Assembly: GCA_023974075.1 (NCBI GenBank)
Contig: CM043787.1
Span: 37,041,691 to 37,105,690 of the forward strand
Direction: 5' to 3'
From: Chaenocephalus aceratus
Lineage: Eukaryota; Chordata; Actinopteri; Perciformes; Channichthyidae
Length of the DNA: 64,000 nucleotides
Position numbers and translations under genes: made by a program. Below the pieces are notes generated by a model. It saw only the letters and a program-made list of their open reading frames with translations, had not been told where the DNA came from and did not search any database. This document shows, piece by piece, positions 25,937-36,510 of this stretch; position 1 is the stretch's first letter; each line of letters opens with the position of its first letter.

Positions 25937-27315
25937 ATCTGGATTAAAGGATTCTGTTTTTCACTTAATTCTGCAATATCCCTTAAAAAGGCATTGTAAT
26001 GTTATTCACAAGTTTTGTCATCTTTTTTTTACAATGTAAGCAAATAGGAACGTCCCTGGTAAGCAGTCTTTCAACTTGTTCAATATATACTGTACACTGA
26101 ATAGACTCTACCTATACATTACTCCACATTATTTAAGTTAGATATCTTAGAAGATCAGAAGTCAGTAAAGAAAAAAGCCTAGAAAGTAGGTGAAGAACAG
26201 TATAGAAAACAAAACTGAAACACCACAGAAAACCACTTATCTACTCATCCTTTGTGTGGGAATATGCATTTTATTCAATGTGATGTGGTAAAGCAGTGAG
26301 AGGAAGGCAGGATGTGATGCTGCATGTTCGTATATGACAACCTGACATCCTGTGATGTTGGGGAACCCCACTCTTTGTCTTTCACCTATACAACAGCATG
26401 TTAACACAAAAATACACTTCCTGTGCTGGTGTTACTGTGTATCGTTTCTAGTCAGGAGTTCAAGAACCAAGTTCAAAAGCATGTCATTGTGCAGTATTTA
26501 CTCTTCTGAAGTGAGCAAGACATTGAACCTTACTATACCAGCTATAGGGCTACTGCCATGAAGTTGCAAAAATCGGCAGTACATAATGTTTGCTAATTGC
26601 TTCAATAGTGTTTGTCTGGTTTGGCACGTGTGCTGTATCTTTAAATTGTGTCGATCTGGCATAAAGACTTGCTGGGACTTTTTTTTTTGTGTAGCTTAAT
26701 GTACCCTTAACCTCAGTTTAGTGAGTGACATGGATAGGGGTGTGACATCTGTACATGATGCTTTACTGGCAGTGCAGGGTGTACCTTTCCTGGAAGAGTT
26801 AAAAAATAATGGGGGAAGAGAACAAAGAGAGAACTGACTCCCTCAGACAACCAGATCAGACAACACACCTGTAACCGGAGGTGAGTGAGTGGAGTGGCAA
26901 AGTCAGGTTAGTAATTTCACCTGTGCTCTGACCCCCCGTGAGCACAGTTCCTCTAAAACAGCCTTTAACAGGGAGCAGCAACAAGTTTCAGATACAAAAA
27001 ATATATATATATCAGAGATCGGGTTAGAAATGTAGTGGGCGGGAACAATAATACAGTTCTCAAATGTACTGTGATGTAGGCCAGGGAACTACCTCTCAGA
27101 TTTCGCACAACAGCTGTTTATTTTTCTGCTTTCAAGTGTTGAGATTTTCTTCAAGGCGCCGCCTCTGGTGTGGCATACCACATGTCTGCCATTGAATAAA
27201 CAAAAAGCCTGTGTTTTACTCAAGATAAACAGTGACAGGGAGGGAGGGAAAATAAATCAATGTGTCGCTAGTAGATTACTCAAACTAATATGCAAGTCAA
27301 GGTCATTTTATTTAA

Positions 27316-28265
27316 AGGGGACCTATCATGCAAAATGCACTTTTGTACGTCTTTTATATATGAATATGTGTCCCCGGTGTGTCAGGGAACTCACCAAGTG
27401 TCAGAAAACACAACCCTCTCTCTTTTCCTCCATACCCAAATCTCTAAAAACGGGGCTGCAACGGATCTGATACAGACTGATACAGATTTGAATTTTTCTG
27501 ACATCAGAAAATGGGTGCTCCGCCGATATGGGCAACTCTCCACCTATCAGGGGAATGAGAGACCGCTCGAAAGCGCTGGAGATGCTGTAGTACATATGCC
27601 AGGCCTGTAAGTGGCGCTGTAGTCTGCCACAAAAGCAGCGAAGAATACTTCCCGCGCATGGTTGCCATGGTTGCCCTTCTGTTTATTCTCCACTCTGGCT
27701 CTTTTTCTCCCTCCCCGAGGCAAGCGTTTGCTCCTGCTGCTGTAATTTTCTCCGATTTGCCACCAGCAGATGACAAACACCCACCTCTCCGCCTCTTCCA
27801 AGGGACGAGGGGACCGTGCGGCATAGTTTCAGTTCGATTTTTTATCGCCGGTCAACATGTATGTTAAAGTTTAAATCTTCCGGACAAAATTAGAGAAGTG
27901 GTCTTCTTTGTTATTTATTGAGCTTTAAAACAAATGAATAACGACTCTATATAATCATAGAAGAATAAAACACGGAGGACGGAGCCTCTCTTTTCCTCCC
28001 CCTCTTCTGAGAGCCCAGCAGCTGATTTTAGAGCATGTTCCCCTCTCCTGCAGGGGGGCGTGGTCAGCTGCAGCTCATTTGCATTAAAGCTACGTCACAG
28101 AATCAGCCCTTGCAAAAACAGGGCTGGAAAAGAGCAAATAGAGCGAAATGAGGCATGGCTAAAATACATGATCTGTTTGGTATTTTGAAAGAAAAACTTC
28201 ACAGACATGTTTTATATAGGATGGCCCTACAATATATTTTTCAAATATAGCATGATAGGTCCACT
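27316..28265. mobile_element. Non-autonomous TTAA-flanked DNA transposon (piggyBac-like MITE), 950 bp
   Basis: Inverted termini AGGGGACCTATCATGC (left) and GCATGATAGGTCCACT (right) match at 15 of 16 positions. Both sides are flanked by TTAA (27312-27315 and 28266-28269), the target duplication of piggyBac-type elements. No transposase frame is present. A core at 27560-27634 is an inverted copy of one in the 17.35-kb element, suggesting nested insertion or a shared ancestor. The frames in this interval, up to about 106 codons, are non-genic. Confidence 0.75.
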
Positions 28266-31200
28266 TTAAATTAACAACAAAGTTGCCTCAAAAAGCTTTA
28301 CGACCACCCTTTGTGTGTACAACCAGGTATGAGCTTCAGTAATAAACTATGATGTTACTTGTTCTGTCCCTCACTCATTCATATTATTAAGAATGCACTT
28401 TAACTTCACTCAGAATGGCATATTCTGATATATAGTGTATATTGATAATACCCTTGCATGGAAGGGAGATGATGGACACCATGGATTCCTGAAGGATGGT
28501 GGCTAGTAACTGAGCGATGTATTGTAGTAATGCTATTTCCTTTTTCAGTAGTGTAAGTGAATACAATTTGCAGTTATTTCATGAAAGTAACTAATCCTAA
28601 AGTCTGATTCAATATGATAAGACTGCATCTTGCTTGTTTTTAAATACATTCTCAAGTCTCTAGCTTCACATTACTGGAAGGTTTTCAGAATTAAAGGTTT
28701 ACTCTTCTTGCATCTGATCTGAAATTAAGTCATGCTGTTATCATATCTTTAAATAAGAGAAAAGTCAATAGACAGAATATTTGTGGGCTCTTTTTTTTGC
28801 ACATACATTATTGCAAACATTGTGTATGTTTGTCAGTGTGTGTGCATGTGTGTTACAAGGCTACCACAGATGTTTCACAGTCAGCACCTCCACGTGCAGC
28901 GGCATGTCCTAGTCTGGGATTCCTGCCAAGACAGGAAGTCTCTGTGTTAACCCATTGTGTTAACCCATTGTGTTCTGGAAGCACTAAAGAGAGGGATACA
29001 TCCATAGCTCTTTAACAACGAAGGGTCACAATAATTATATTTTCAGTGGGAAGTGGAAGGGTTAATTTTACAGTAACCATTGCATCTACGAGTTGATGTT
29101 TCTTTGCTTTCTGCAGCTGGAACCTGCCCCCACTCTAGTACACAAGAAGACAATAAGAACACAGAAAACATTGCTTATAAAATAATTGTAGAGTGGAAGT
29201 GAGAGTCAGTAGATGCTGGACATCTGTATGATTTACAATTAGTACTAATAATGTAAAGTACACGTGCGATCAATAATTAACAAGGTATTTAGTGTTTTAA
29301 TAAACAGAATTAGAGAACAGCTAACGTTTGCATCATTGCCAAACTCCATCAGAATACTGTTAGTTTGAAATGTTAACACCATGTTCTGATAATATTTTGT
29401 CAGGATTGCAATGCATTAGCTGTGCAAATCAGGTCCGGTTTTTTGTGGCAAAGCAGCTTGATTGTCCATTTATGCCTTAGGTATATCAGGCCACAAGCAT
29501 TGAACTTTAAGGCTCTAATGCTCATATTATTTACAAACTATACATTTTTCCCACAGATCTTTAAACAGTGTGGCTAAAAGAAGACATCATCCGCATACAG
29601 CAGAGAGATGCCATCTAAGATCACCGATGACACCATCCAGATATCTTACACTATATGCTAAGACTTACTAACATTATTTCCCTCTGCAAAGAACAACCTT
29701 GGTGATGTTTTACCTTATCTTGTTCAGTTTGCTTTCACATTGCTCCCAGGCTCTCTGGCAGGAGTGGATCTAGAACTCTAAGTTTTGGGTCCACTCCTCC
29801 AGTGTATGTCCAAAGCATATACAAAATCAATCCTGTATGGCTCTTTATACAGCTGTAATTATGTTGGCAGTTGGAAGAGTGATTTAATTTGCACCTTCAT
29901 TGAAAGAAAAACAAGGGAAATGAAAACATTATACAGAGGAAGTGAATGGGAATTGGACGTCAGACAAGAGAAAGTTCTGATTTACAAGTATATGCATTAC
30001 ATGTGCAACCAGCCGTGCTACACACCACTGGGACACATTCATCTCACACCTGCTGCCAGGCAGAAACAGGAAAACAGAAAAAGAGCAATGACAGAAACGT
30101 TGCACAGAAAAGGTAGTGCTGAGAGCATATTTGATTTTAAATCGGTGAGTTTGAAATTCAGGACTTCGCAGACATATTTTCCCATTTGAAATCATGGTTA
30201 AACATATGTGTGCCTTATAGTACAACACATGGAACATTAACAGTCATAAATATGACTCTTCCAAATAACTGAACAAAAGAAAAACTAAATTACTTATATA
30301 CAGTTAGTTTCACAATTCACGGATACAACAGTGAGGGTGCTCATTTCCAAATATCCAGACTACAAAGACCTTATTCCCCAATAAAAGGGTCAGTGGGGTA
30401 TAGGAAAGTATCCATAGTTACAGTTAAGTAAACACATCTTAAATAAAACCCACTCTGTGTTCACAATGTTCTGCCTACCCAGAGAGAAGTGTGTCTAATT
30501 GAAGAAGACATGATGTTTGTCCTCACGATTTGAGCAGGGGCCAAAAGATGAGCATCAGGGGGCAGGGACCCTTCAGGCCTTGGAGGCTCTAAGATTACCT
30601 CCCTCTGCTAGCTTACATCTTCACTAGCTTTGCAGCCCTCCCCCTACCTCCCTTTTTTTCTCTCTCTCGCTACATGAAGCCAATTTCTTGTGGCAGGCAT
30701 GCGTCTCAAGGTCCAGATCTTGTTACACAAATTTAGGTTTTGCTGGAGGATTTTGGAACTAGTCCAGACCAGATAGACGAGGCAGCGTGTATCTCTGAGG
30801 AGCGTGAGGCAGAGAAGACATGATATGGGCTGTTATGTTTGATGATATTTAATAGGGTTGCTTTGTGTGGTGTACAAACAGAATAATCTGTAGGCTATAA
30901 TGTTAAAAATCACTTACTAAGTGCCATCTGAAAAACATTATTCTACTGGGTTCCACTTCATGGATCAAATAACCAAAAGAAAACACTGGTAATTGTGCAC
31001 AAAATTACACATAATACGAAAACCTGAATATTATCAAGCTGAATTAATAGTTATTCATGTTTCCATTTCAGCTGCTGTTCACTGTGGTTCTTTCCACTAA
31101 TGTCCCATGTGATCCTTTGCCACGTAGTCATGCTCATCCCACCAACAACACAGAACTAGGATTAGCTAAGAGAATACTCATCCTTTCCTGGATGAAATCC

Positions 31201-31740
31201 TGCTGCAATCTCTGACATGGGAAGCAGTGGCCATGGGTTTTGTGCTCAAGAGGAAGAGAGGCTTCTATAGTTGAGACAGTGTTGTTTTTATCTCCTCTTT
31301 TGTTGTTTTAGGGATTGGTTGGTTGATGAGGGTAAGCTGGGGTTGAAGTGTCGAACAGGGATGTCCGGCAGTGATAACCATCTCCAAGCATTATATTGCA
31401 AGTTTGATGATGGCACTGAGGCTATTACAGATGAAATAACATGTATTTTGTGGTGCAGCAGCAAACACAATATGCATTTAGGCAACAGTGTGTTCGGAAA
31501 CAGATTTTCTAAGCAATGGAAGAAAATATATATATATGTTTGCATCACATAAGAAAGGCCATACTGGATTATTGTATTGTTTTGAGTTAGGGGCATATCC
31601 TATATTAGGAAAAATCATGTATGACATTTCTAAAGGTAATTTTAGGTTTCAACATGCAGTTTATCTAGATGTCCTTACAGCGGAACATCAGTGATTATGT
31701 GTTCCTATGGCGTTAGCAACCAGAAAATGACACCAGTAAT
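28266..31740. other. Gene-poor unique DNA
   Basis: No recognisable gene. A 134-codon plus-strand frame at 29785-30189 starts at TTG, has no known motif, and is opposed by a minus-strand frame of similar length; it is not called. A 13-bp tandem repeat lies at 28943-28974. Confidence 0.5.
28943..28974. repeat. Short tandem repeat, 13-bp unit
   Basis: TGTGTTAACCCAT occurs twice in tandem, followed by the first six bases of a third copy. Confidence 0.85.
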
Positions 31741-31914
31741 GACAAACCGATGAGAATGCTGCGTGGGGTCTGGGTGCAGTATTGGCGGGACGCTGAGCGG
31801 CTCGCTGCTGCGAGGAGCGGACAGTGTGAGCTGCGTGGGATCTGCGAGAGAGCGAGACATCGCAAATGGATGTGGGAAGGGGGGGGGGTGCTGAGGGGGC
31901 TGCAGCACCCCCAT

Positions 31915-32046
31915 CTGCGAGGCTTCACTAGCACCCGAACCCCCAAACGCGGCGCACCTACGGCGTAAGTGCGCCACAGTTTCGCGGCTGCGAGGCTCCA
32001 CTAGCACCTCCCCCCCCCCCCCCCAGCGCGTCACAGTTTCGCCGCT

Positions 32047-32047
<1 letters not shown>
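31915..32047. repeat. Imperfect GC-rich direct repeats beside a GT tract
   Basis: CTGCGAGGCT(T/C)CACTAGCAC occurs at 31915 and 31988, and CACAGTTTCGC(G/C)GCTG at 31975 and 32032. A run of C (about 32011-32024) lies in the second copy. This looks like a local duplication next to the microsatellite. Confidence 0.65.
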
Positions 32048-32164
<117 letters not shown>

Positions 32165-32410
32165 AGCTCCACGGACATAAAGTAACGGCTCCACGGATTG
32201 GTCCATATGGACCAATGGGTCCATTTGGGTATGGTCACTGTACCCAGGAAGAAAACAATGGAAAAAGAGAAATCTCCAATGAGGCGTTCTGGGGCAGGAT
32301 AGACAGGTCTTTTCTGTGTTAGAGTTTTACTCGCTACAGGGTGTACTTTAAGGGTTTGTGACTTTGCAGACCGTTTACATGCATAAAAACCTTCATAACA
32401 CACAAGGGGA

Positions 32411-32518
32411 CGGGTAATGTTGTGAATCGAGTGGCCTGTGTTCGTCGTCCATAACATACGCCTGCCCATACCATAACCCCACGACCACCATGGGCCACTC
32501 GATTCACAACATTACCCT
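32411..32518. repeat. 25-bp perfect inverted repeat around the transposase relic
   Basis: Arms at 32411-32435 and 32494-32518 are exact reverse complements, separated by 58 bp. They contain GTGAATCGAGTGGCC and its complement. Confidence 0.85.
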
Positions 32519-32875
32519 AACCCTACCCCTACCCCTCACACCAGATACTGACTGGTTTTCGGACCCCCCCAGCCCCCCCAAATAAAGTAAAACTGCACGT
32601 TTCAGAGTGGCCTTTTATTGTGGCCAGCCTAAGGCACACCTGTGCAATAATAATGCTGTCTAATCAGCATCTTGATATGCCACACCTGTGAGGTGGGATG
32701 GATTATCTCGGCAAAGGAGAAGTGCTCACTATCTCAGATTTTTTCAGATTTGTGAACAATATTTGAGAGAAATGGTTATTTTGTGTATATAGAAAATGTT
32801 TTAGATCTTTGAGTTCATCTCATGAAAAATGGGAGCAAACACAAAAGTGTTGCGTTTATATTTTTGTTCAGTGTA
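32411..32875 (-). mobile_element. Relic of a Tc1/mariner-like transposon with transposase fragment
   Basis: Read on the minus strand, about 32515-32430 encodes a short peptide containing GVMVWAG and CYGRRTQ, a pattern I recognise from the catalytic core of Tc1-type transposases. Only about 30 codons survive. The segment to 32875 ends TTTTTGTTCAGTGTA and matches a dispersed fish transposon terminus as I remember it. No matching left end is visible, so the element is internally deleted or truncated. The transposase fragment lies inside a 25-bp inverted repeat (32411-32435 with 32494-32518). Confidence 0.6.
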
Positions 32876-33007
32876 ATTCACATCAGATCCTCAGAGTAGT
32901 GTGAGTTAGTCGGTGCTTGTTATTGTCAATTTACTGAATATGGTGCCACTGAAATGTGATCAATTATCACAGTACCAAGTACTTTTCCGTACTTAGTGCC
33001 CAGCACT

Positions 33008-33542
33008 TAGTGCCAGCACTTACTACCCCCATGGAGCTAAGTACAGATCGCGTTCACACCGGAATAAGTTCCCTGAGGGAAGATTACGCAAATGAAGCCG
33101 CTGACGTCACTTCTTCTTCTTCTGCTTTGGGTTTACTGGCAGGCCGCAAACCACTTCACGGCGTATACTGCCACTCAAAGTCCCCGGCCAGAAGTCCCCA
33201 GAGTTGGGGAGTGGCTTCAGTAGAAGCTGCTGGGACCCCCAGCAGCTTCTACTGAAGCCTTCCGAGTAAATCGCCAGAACGCCGACACCTCCTCATCACT
33301 CCACCGCTCCCATGTTTTTTGTTTTTTTTGCCATAAGTTATTCTCTCTCCGTTGGTGCGCGGGGCTAATGCTAATAATGCTAATGCCAGCAAATTCAATG
33401 GCGGCTTCACAAAACTTTTCAGAGTTTTACTGGGCGTGGTTTGCAATTCGCCCAGCCAATCGAAATTGGTACTTTTTTCTCCCCAGGATAGTACCACCTC
33501 TCTAGAAGACACTACAAATGGGGGTAAAAGTTCTCGGAACTA
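33008..33542. mobile_element. Degenerate inverted-repeat DNA element, about 535 bp
   Basis: The left end (TAGTGCC to about 33030, through TTACTACCCCC) and the complement of the right end (TAGTTCC through TTTTACCCCC) are imperfect inverted repeats. The interior has a 22-bp hairpin, TTC triplets and GCTAATAATGCTAATGC, and no coding remnant. Fish PIF/Harbinger-type or hAT-type miniature elements look similar; I cannot choose. Confidence 0.5.
33213..33259. repeat. Perfect 22-bp hairpin with 3-nt loop
   Basis: Arms 33213-33234 and 33238-33259 (GGCTTCAGTAGAAGCTGC and onward) are exact reverse complements around a 3-base loop. It sits inside the inverted-repeat element. Confidence 0.9.
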
Positions 33543-33801
33543 AGTAGCCTACTCATGATTTTTATTTAATGTTACAAAACAAAAATGACCATGTTCATGT
33601 CTTAAAGTCATCCTGAGGCCTTAGTTTTGGTTTAAAATTACACAACATCATGTATGTGTTGCTTCTTTTGGGCTTGTTTTCATAGACCTGGTTGATTATT
33701 TCTCTCAAATCTGGCAACAGAGTGGGCGCAGTGTCTAATAGTAGCAGTAAGCTAACGATAGGCTACGTTCAGCTGGTGACTCGGGAGTCGGGACAGAGAA
33801 A

Positions 33802-34112
33802 ATGTCAGGAGTTTGGAAGTATTATAAAATTGAAAGCGAAGGCAGTGTAACAGCCAGATGCAATGTTTGCAGGGCGGAGGTTCCGCGTGGTGGAAAGAAC
33901 AGAGCTACGTTCAACACGACCAATCTAATACGTTACCTGAGAAACAAACACCAACAACAACACGACGAGTACACAGCGGCCACTCAGGTAACGGCACTGA
34001 AACAACCGACACTTTCAGAGACTTTTAAAAGGAAAGAGAAACTGCCCCAAACAGTGAAAAGGCCAAAAAAATAACAGCCAAGATATCAGAATTCATCGTG
34101 TTAGATGACCAG
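33802..34112 (+). pseudogene. BED-type zinc finger relic of a hAT transposase
   Basis: The frame from the ATG at 33802 gives a 90-aa peptide starting MSGVWKYYKIES. Residues 4-54 form a BED finger: aromatic W5/Y7/Y8, C20-x2-C23, then H50-x3-H54. Such domains open hAT-superfamily transposases and ZBED proteins and bind DNA. The frame stops at 34074 after a run of seven A; reading one base out of phase, a hAT-like KISEF...LDDQ segment continues to 34112. A single-base frameshift in the A-run is therefore likely. The catalytic and dimerisation regions are absent. A fish hAT-type end, GATCGGGACATCCCTA, follows near 34241-34256, so the relic lies in an internally deleted element. No matching left end is visible. 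Confidence 0.7.
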
Positions 34113-34159
34113 CTGTTATCTGTTATCTGTGTTAACTTTTTTTCTCTTAATGCATTGCA

Positions 34160-34256
34160 TAAAGATCGGATCGGGAAAAATCGGTATCGGCAGATTGTCA
34201 AAATCAAATGATCAGAATCGGATCGGGAGCAAAAAAAGGTGATCGGGACATCCCTA
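34160..34256. mobile_element. Right terminus of a hAT-like element
   Basis: Repeated GATCGG strings end in GATCGGGACATCCCTA, the complement of the TAGGGATGTCCCGATC terminus that I recognise from fish hAT-type elements. It lies just downstream of the BED-finger relic and probably belongs with it. Confidence 0.5.
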
Positions 34257-36451
34257 GTCATTTTGTCTCTTTACTAAGTGGTTAGAAAAAATAAACAGGA
34301 TGGCCTGGACATTGCATCACAAATGTTTCTAACCAAGGGACCCTACCGAAGTCCAGCAGCTACTACAGTCTCCATTCCTCTCCTACAGAACAGTAGGCAG
34401 CAAGCCTGAGAACAGAGGGCAAAGAGAGGCCTTTAGAAAGTAAACAGACACCGAATTGAAGAAACAAGGAAGAAGGAGGCATCTGAAACATGTGGGCATA
34501 ATGGAAATGTTTGATTGGATGGACAAAGGCTAACTGTGATGGCTGGAAAGTATGGAATTGCCCTCCTTGTTTGGAAAACATTACACAATTATGAACCAAG
34601 TTATTTTCCCACAGACCTTAGGTGAAGCATTGTGAACCCATTTCCCTGACAGGCCTTTCAGAAGAGTGGGAAGACATGTTAAACTGGGCGTCTATTGTTA
34701 ATGAACTTGCTGTCTGAATAGTGATCAGTTTGGTCATAAACACTTTTTCTTTCACTTCTTGGCCTTCTTCAGGCCATACTAAATTCCTCCATGTGAATGC
34801 AGCCGGTGGCCTGACATAAACCATCCATGCAGCGCCATGTAAGCTGTGTTAGAAACAGCTAAAGACTGCGCTGGGATGCAGAGTAAAAGAAGTATGAAAG
34901 TCTGCTGAAAACGTGACATATTACTGTCATTAACAGCATTATTATGCTGGACTATAGTTATAATGCTGTTACACCGGCTGACAAGCAGAGGATTTAAAGA
35001 GAGCTGTATTTCTCTGCCAGACTCTTAAACATCTCATTTCCCATTAACATGAGACCTAGAGCAGCGTGTGTCACAGAAGGACATAAATCTCCTGTTTCCC
35101 TTCCCCCCTCCCTGGCCCCGCAGTGTGGAGGCAGAGAATGTAATCCAGCCGGAGCAGCTCTTTGCCTAACCATGTAGTGTGCTGCTGGACAAGTAACAGT
35201 CACTAAAACTTAAGGATCTCATCAATTCACACACTTTTCAAATATTATCTTTGGATACCCTTTGTTTCCAAATACTTAACATTTAGCCAACGTTCCAATC
35301 ACACAGTCAAATTCAAATCCAGTCCCCAAATCTAAGGCTGTACCTCAAAAGAAGACCCAGATACAGTATACCCCAGTGCTCAATCCACAGCCCCAGTAAA
35401 GCAGTCATTAGCCGCTCATCCCCTTGCGAAAGGGCTTCCCAAAAGCAGTGATGGATGACTCCTCTCAGTCGTGTCTCCTGTGGCAGAAGGGAGCATGCTG
35501 CTCCACCAAAGACCCTACTGCCTGCTGTCTAATCTGCTTCAGAGATGACATGCAATCAGCCAGGAAGGAGCCCATATAAAACACTATCTTGTGCTCTTTA
35601 AGGGATATCGGAGAATGGCAAATGGTCGTCCGGGGCCTTTTTAATGGGTGTCTAGTTTCATCCTCTCATGGGGACACCTAGCACACTGACGAGTCGGAGA
35701 TGATGCTTCCTAGGAGTATATCCTAGTTTTGGTCAAAGACTGACTTCCACATTTCCAAACTGATCGGAAAAGATCGTCTTGGGATGAGATGAAGATGTGG
35801 AGTGTTGAAAAGGGAGACTGAGATCAGAGATTGATATCCTGTACTCCCTTTTTTTAAGACATGCACAGAAATGCAAGCTCATTAACATTTGTATGTTGAA
35901 GCTGTCGTGAGTTAAATATTTCAGAATTGGGCCATTTGTGTTTGCACAAACGATATCTTTCTGGGACTATGGTTTGTCCTTCTACCAGCCACAAAACATA
36001 AATGAAAAATAAACGTCCTTAACTTTTACATATTGGCGGCACTACTTCCCATACCATTTAACCTGGGAATACAACGTGTTTCACTTCAACCAGTTGATGT
36101 TTTCTTCTTTCATTCCCATTGTGTTTCTATAACAAAACTAACCCATTAGAGGTTTCAATCAGGCTCCATGTGATCCATCAGAGTGAACAAGAAGCTAAAA
36201 AACACATTATGCAGCAATGTATCAGTTGGTTCAGTTCAGCCACATTACTTGATACTACTAATGCTAGCAATGGAGTTTGTTTCATCAAAACCACACTCAT
36301 TGGTGTTGGATTAACGTTTATAGAACTTCCCAACAACATTATGATTTTTTTTCGAAATCTGCCTTTTACCTGTTAGTATATTTAGTTAAGTGAAGTTTAT
36401 CCAAATCTGTATGTGTCCCTCGGTTTACTGACACACTGACCTACGAATGCA

Positions 36452-36452
<1 letters not shown>

Positions 36453-36509
<57 letters not shown>
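36453..36509. repeat. (AC)n microsatellite
   Basis: A perfect AC dinucleotide run of about 57 bp. Confidence 0.97.

Positions 36510-36510
<1 letters not shown>

Larger units (their letters stand above)
17988..27311. other. Gene-poor unique DNA
   Basis: No protein or RNA gene recognised. Frames of up to about 125 codons are isolated, without motifs, and often overlap on both strands. The region includes a GA tract at 21181-21234, a CT tract at 25897-25934, and complex repeat-free blocks (for example 20030-20290 and 25480-25810) that look like candidate regulatory DNA. Confidence 0.55.

Noticed and set aside
29785..30189. 134-codon plus-strand frame
   Set aside because: Starts at TTG, has no motif, and a minus-strand frame of similar length overlaps it; chance is more likely.
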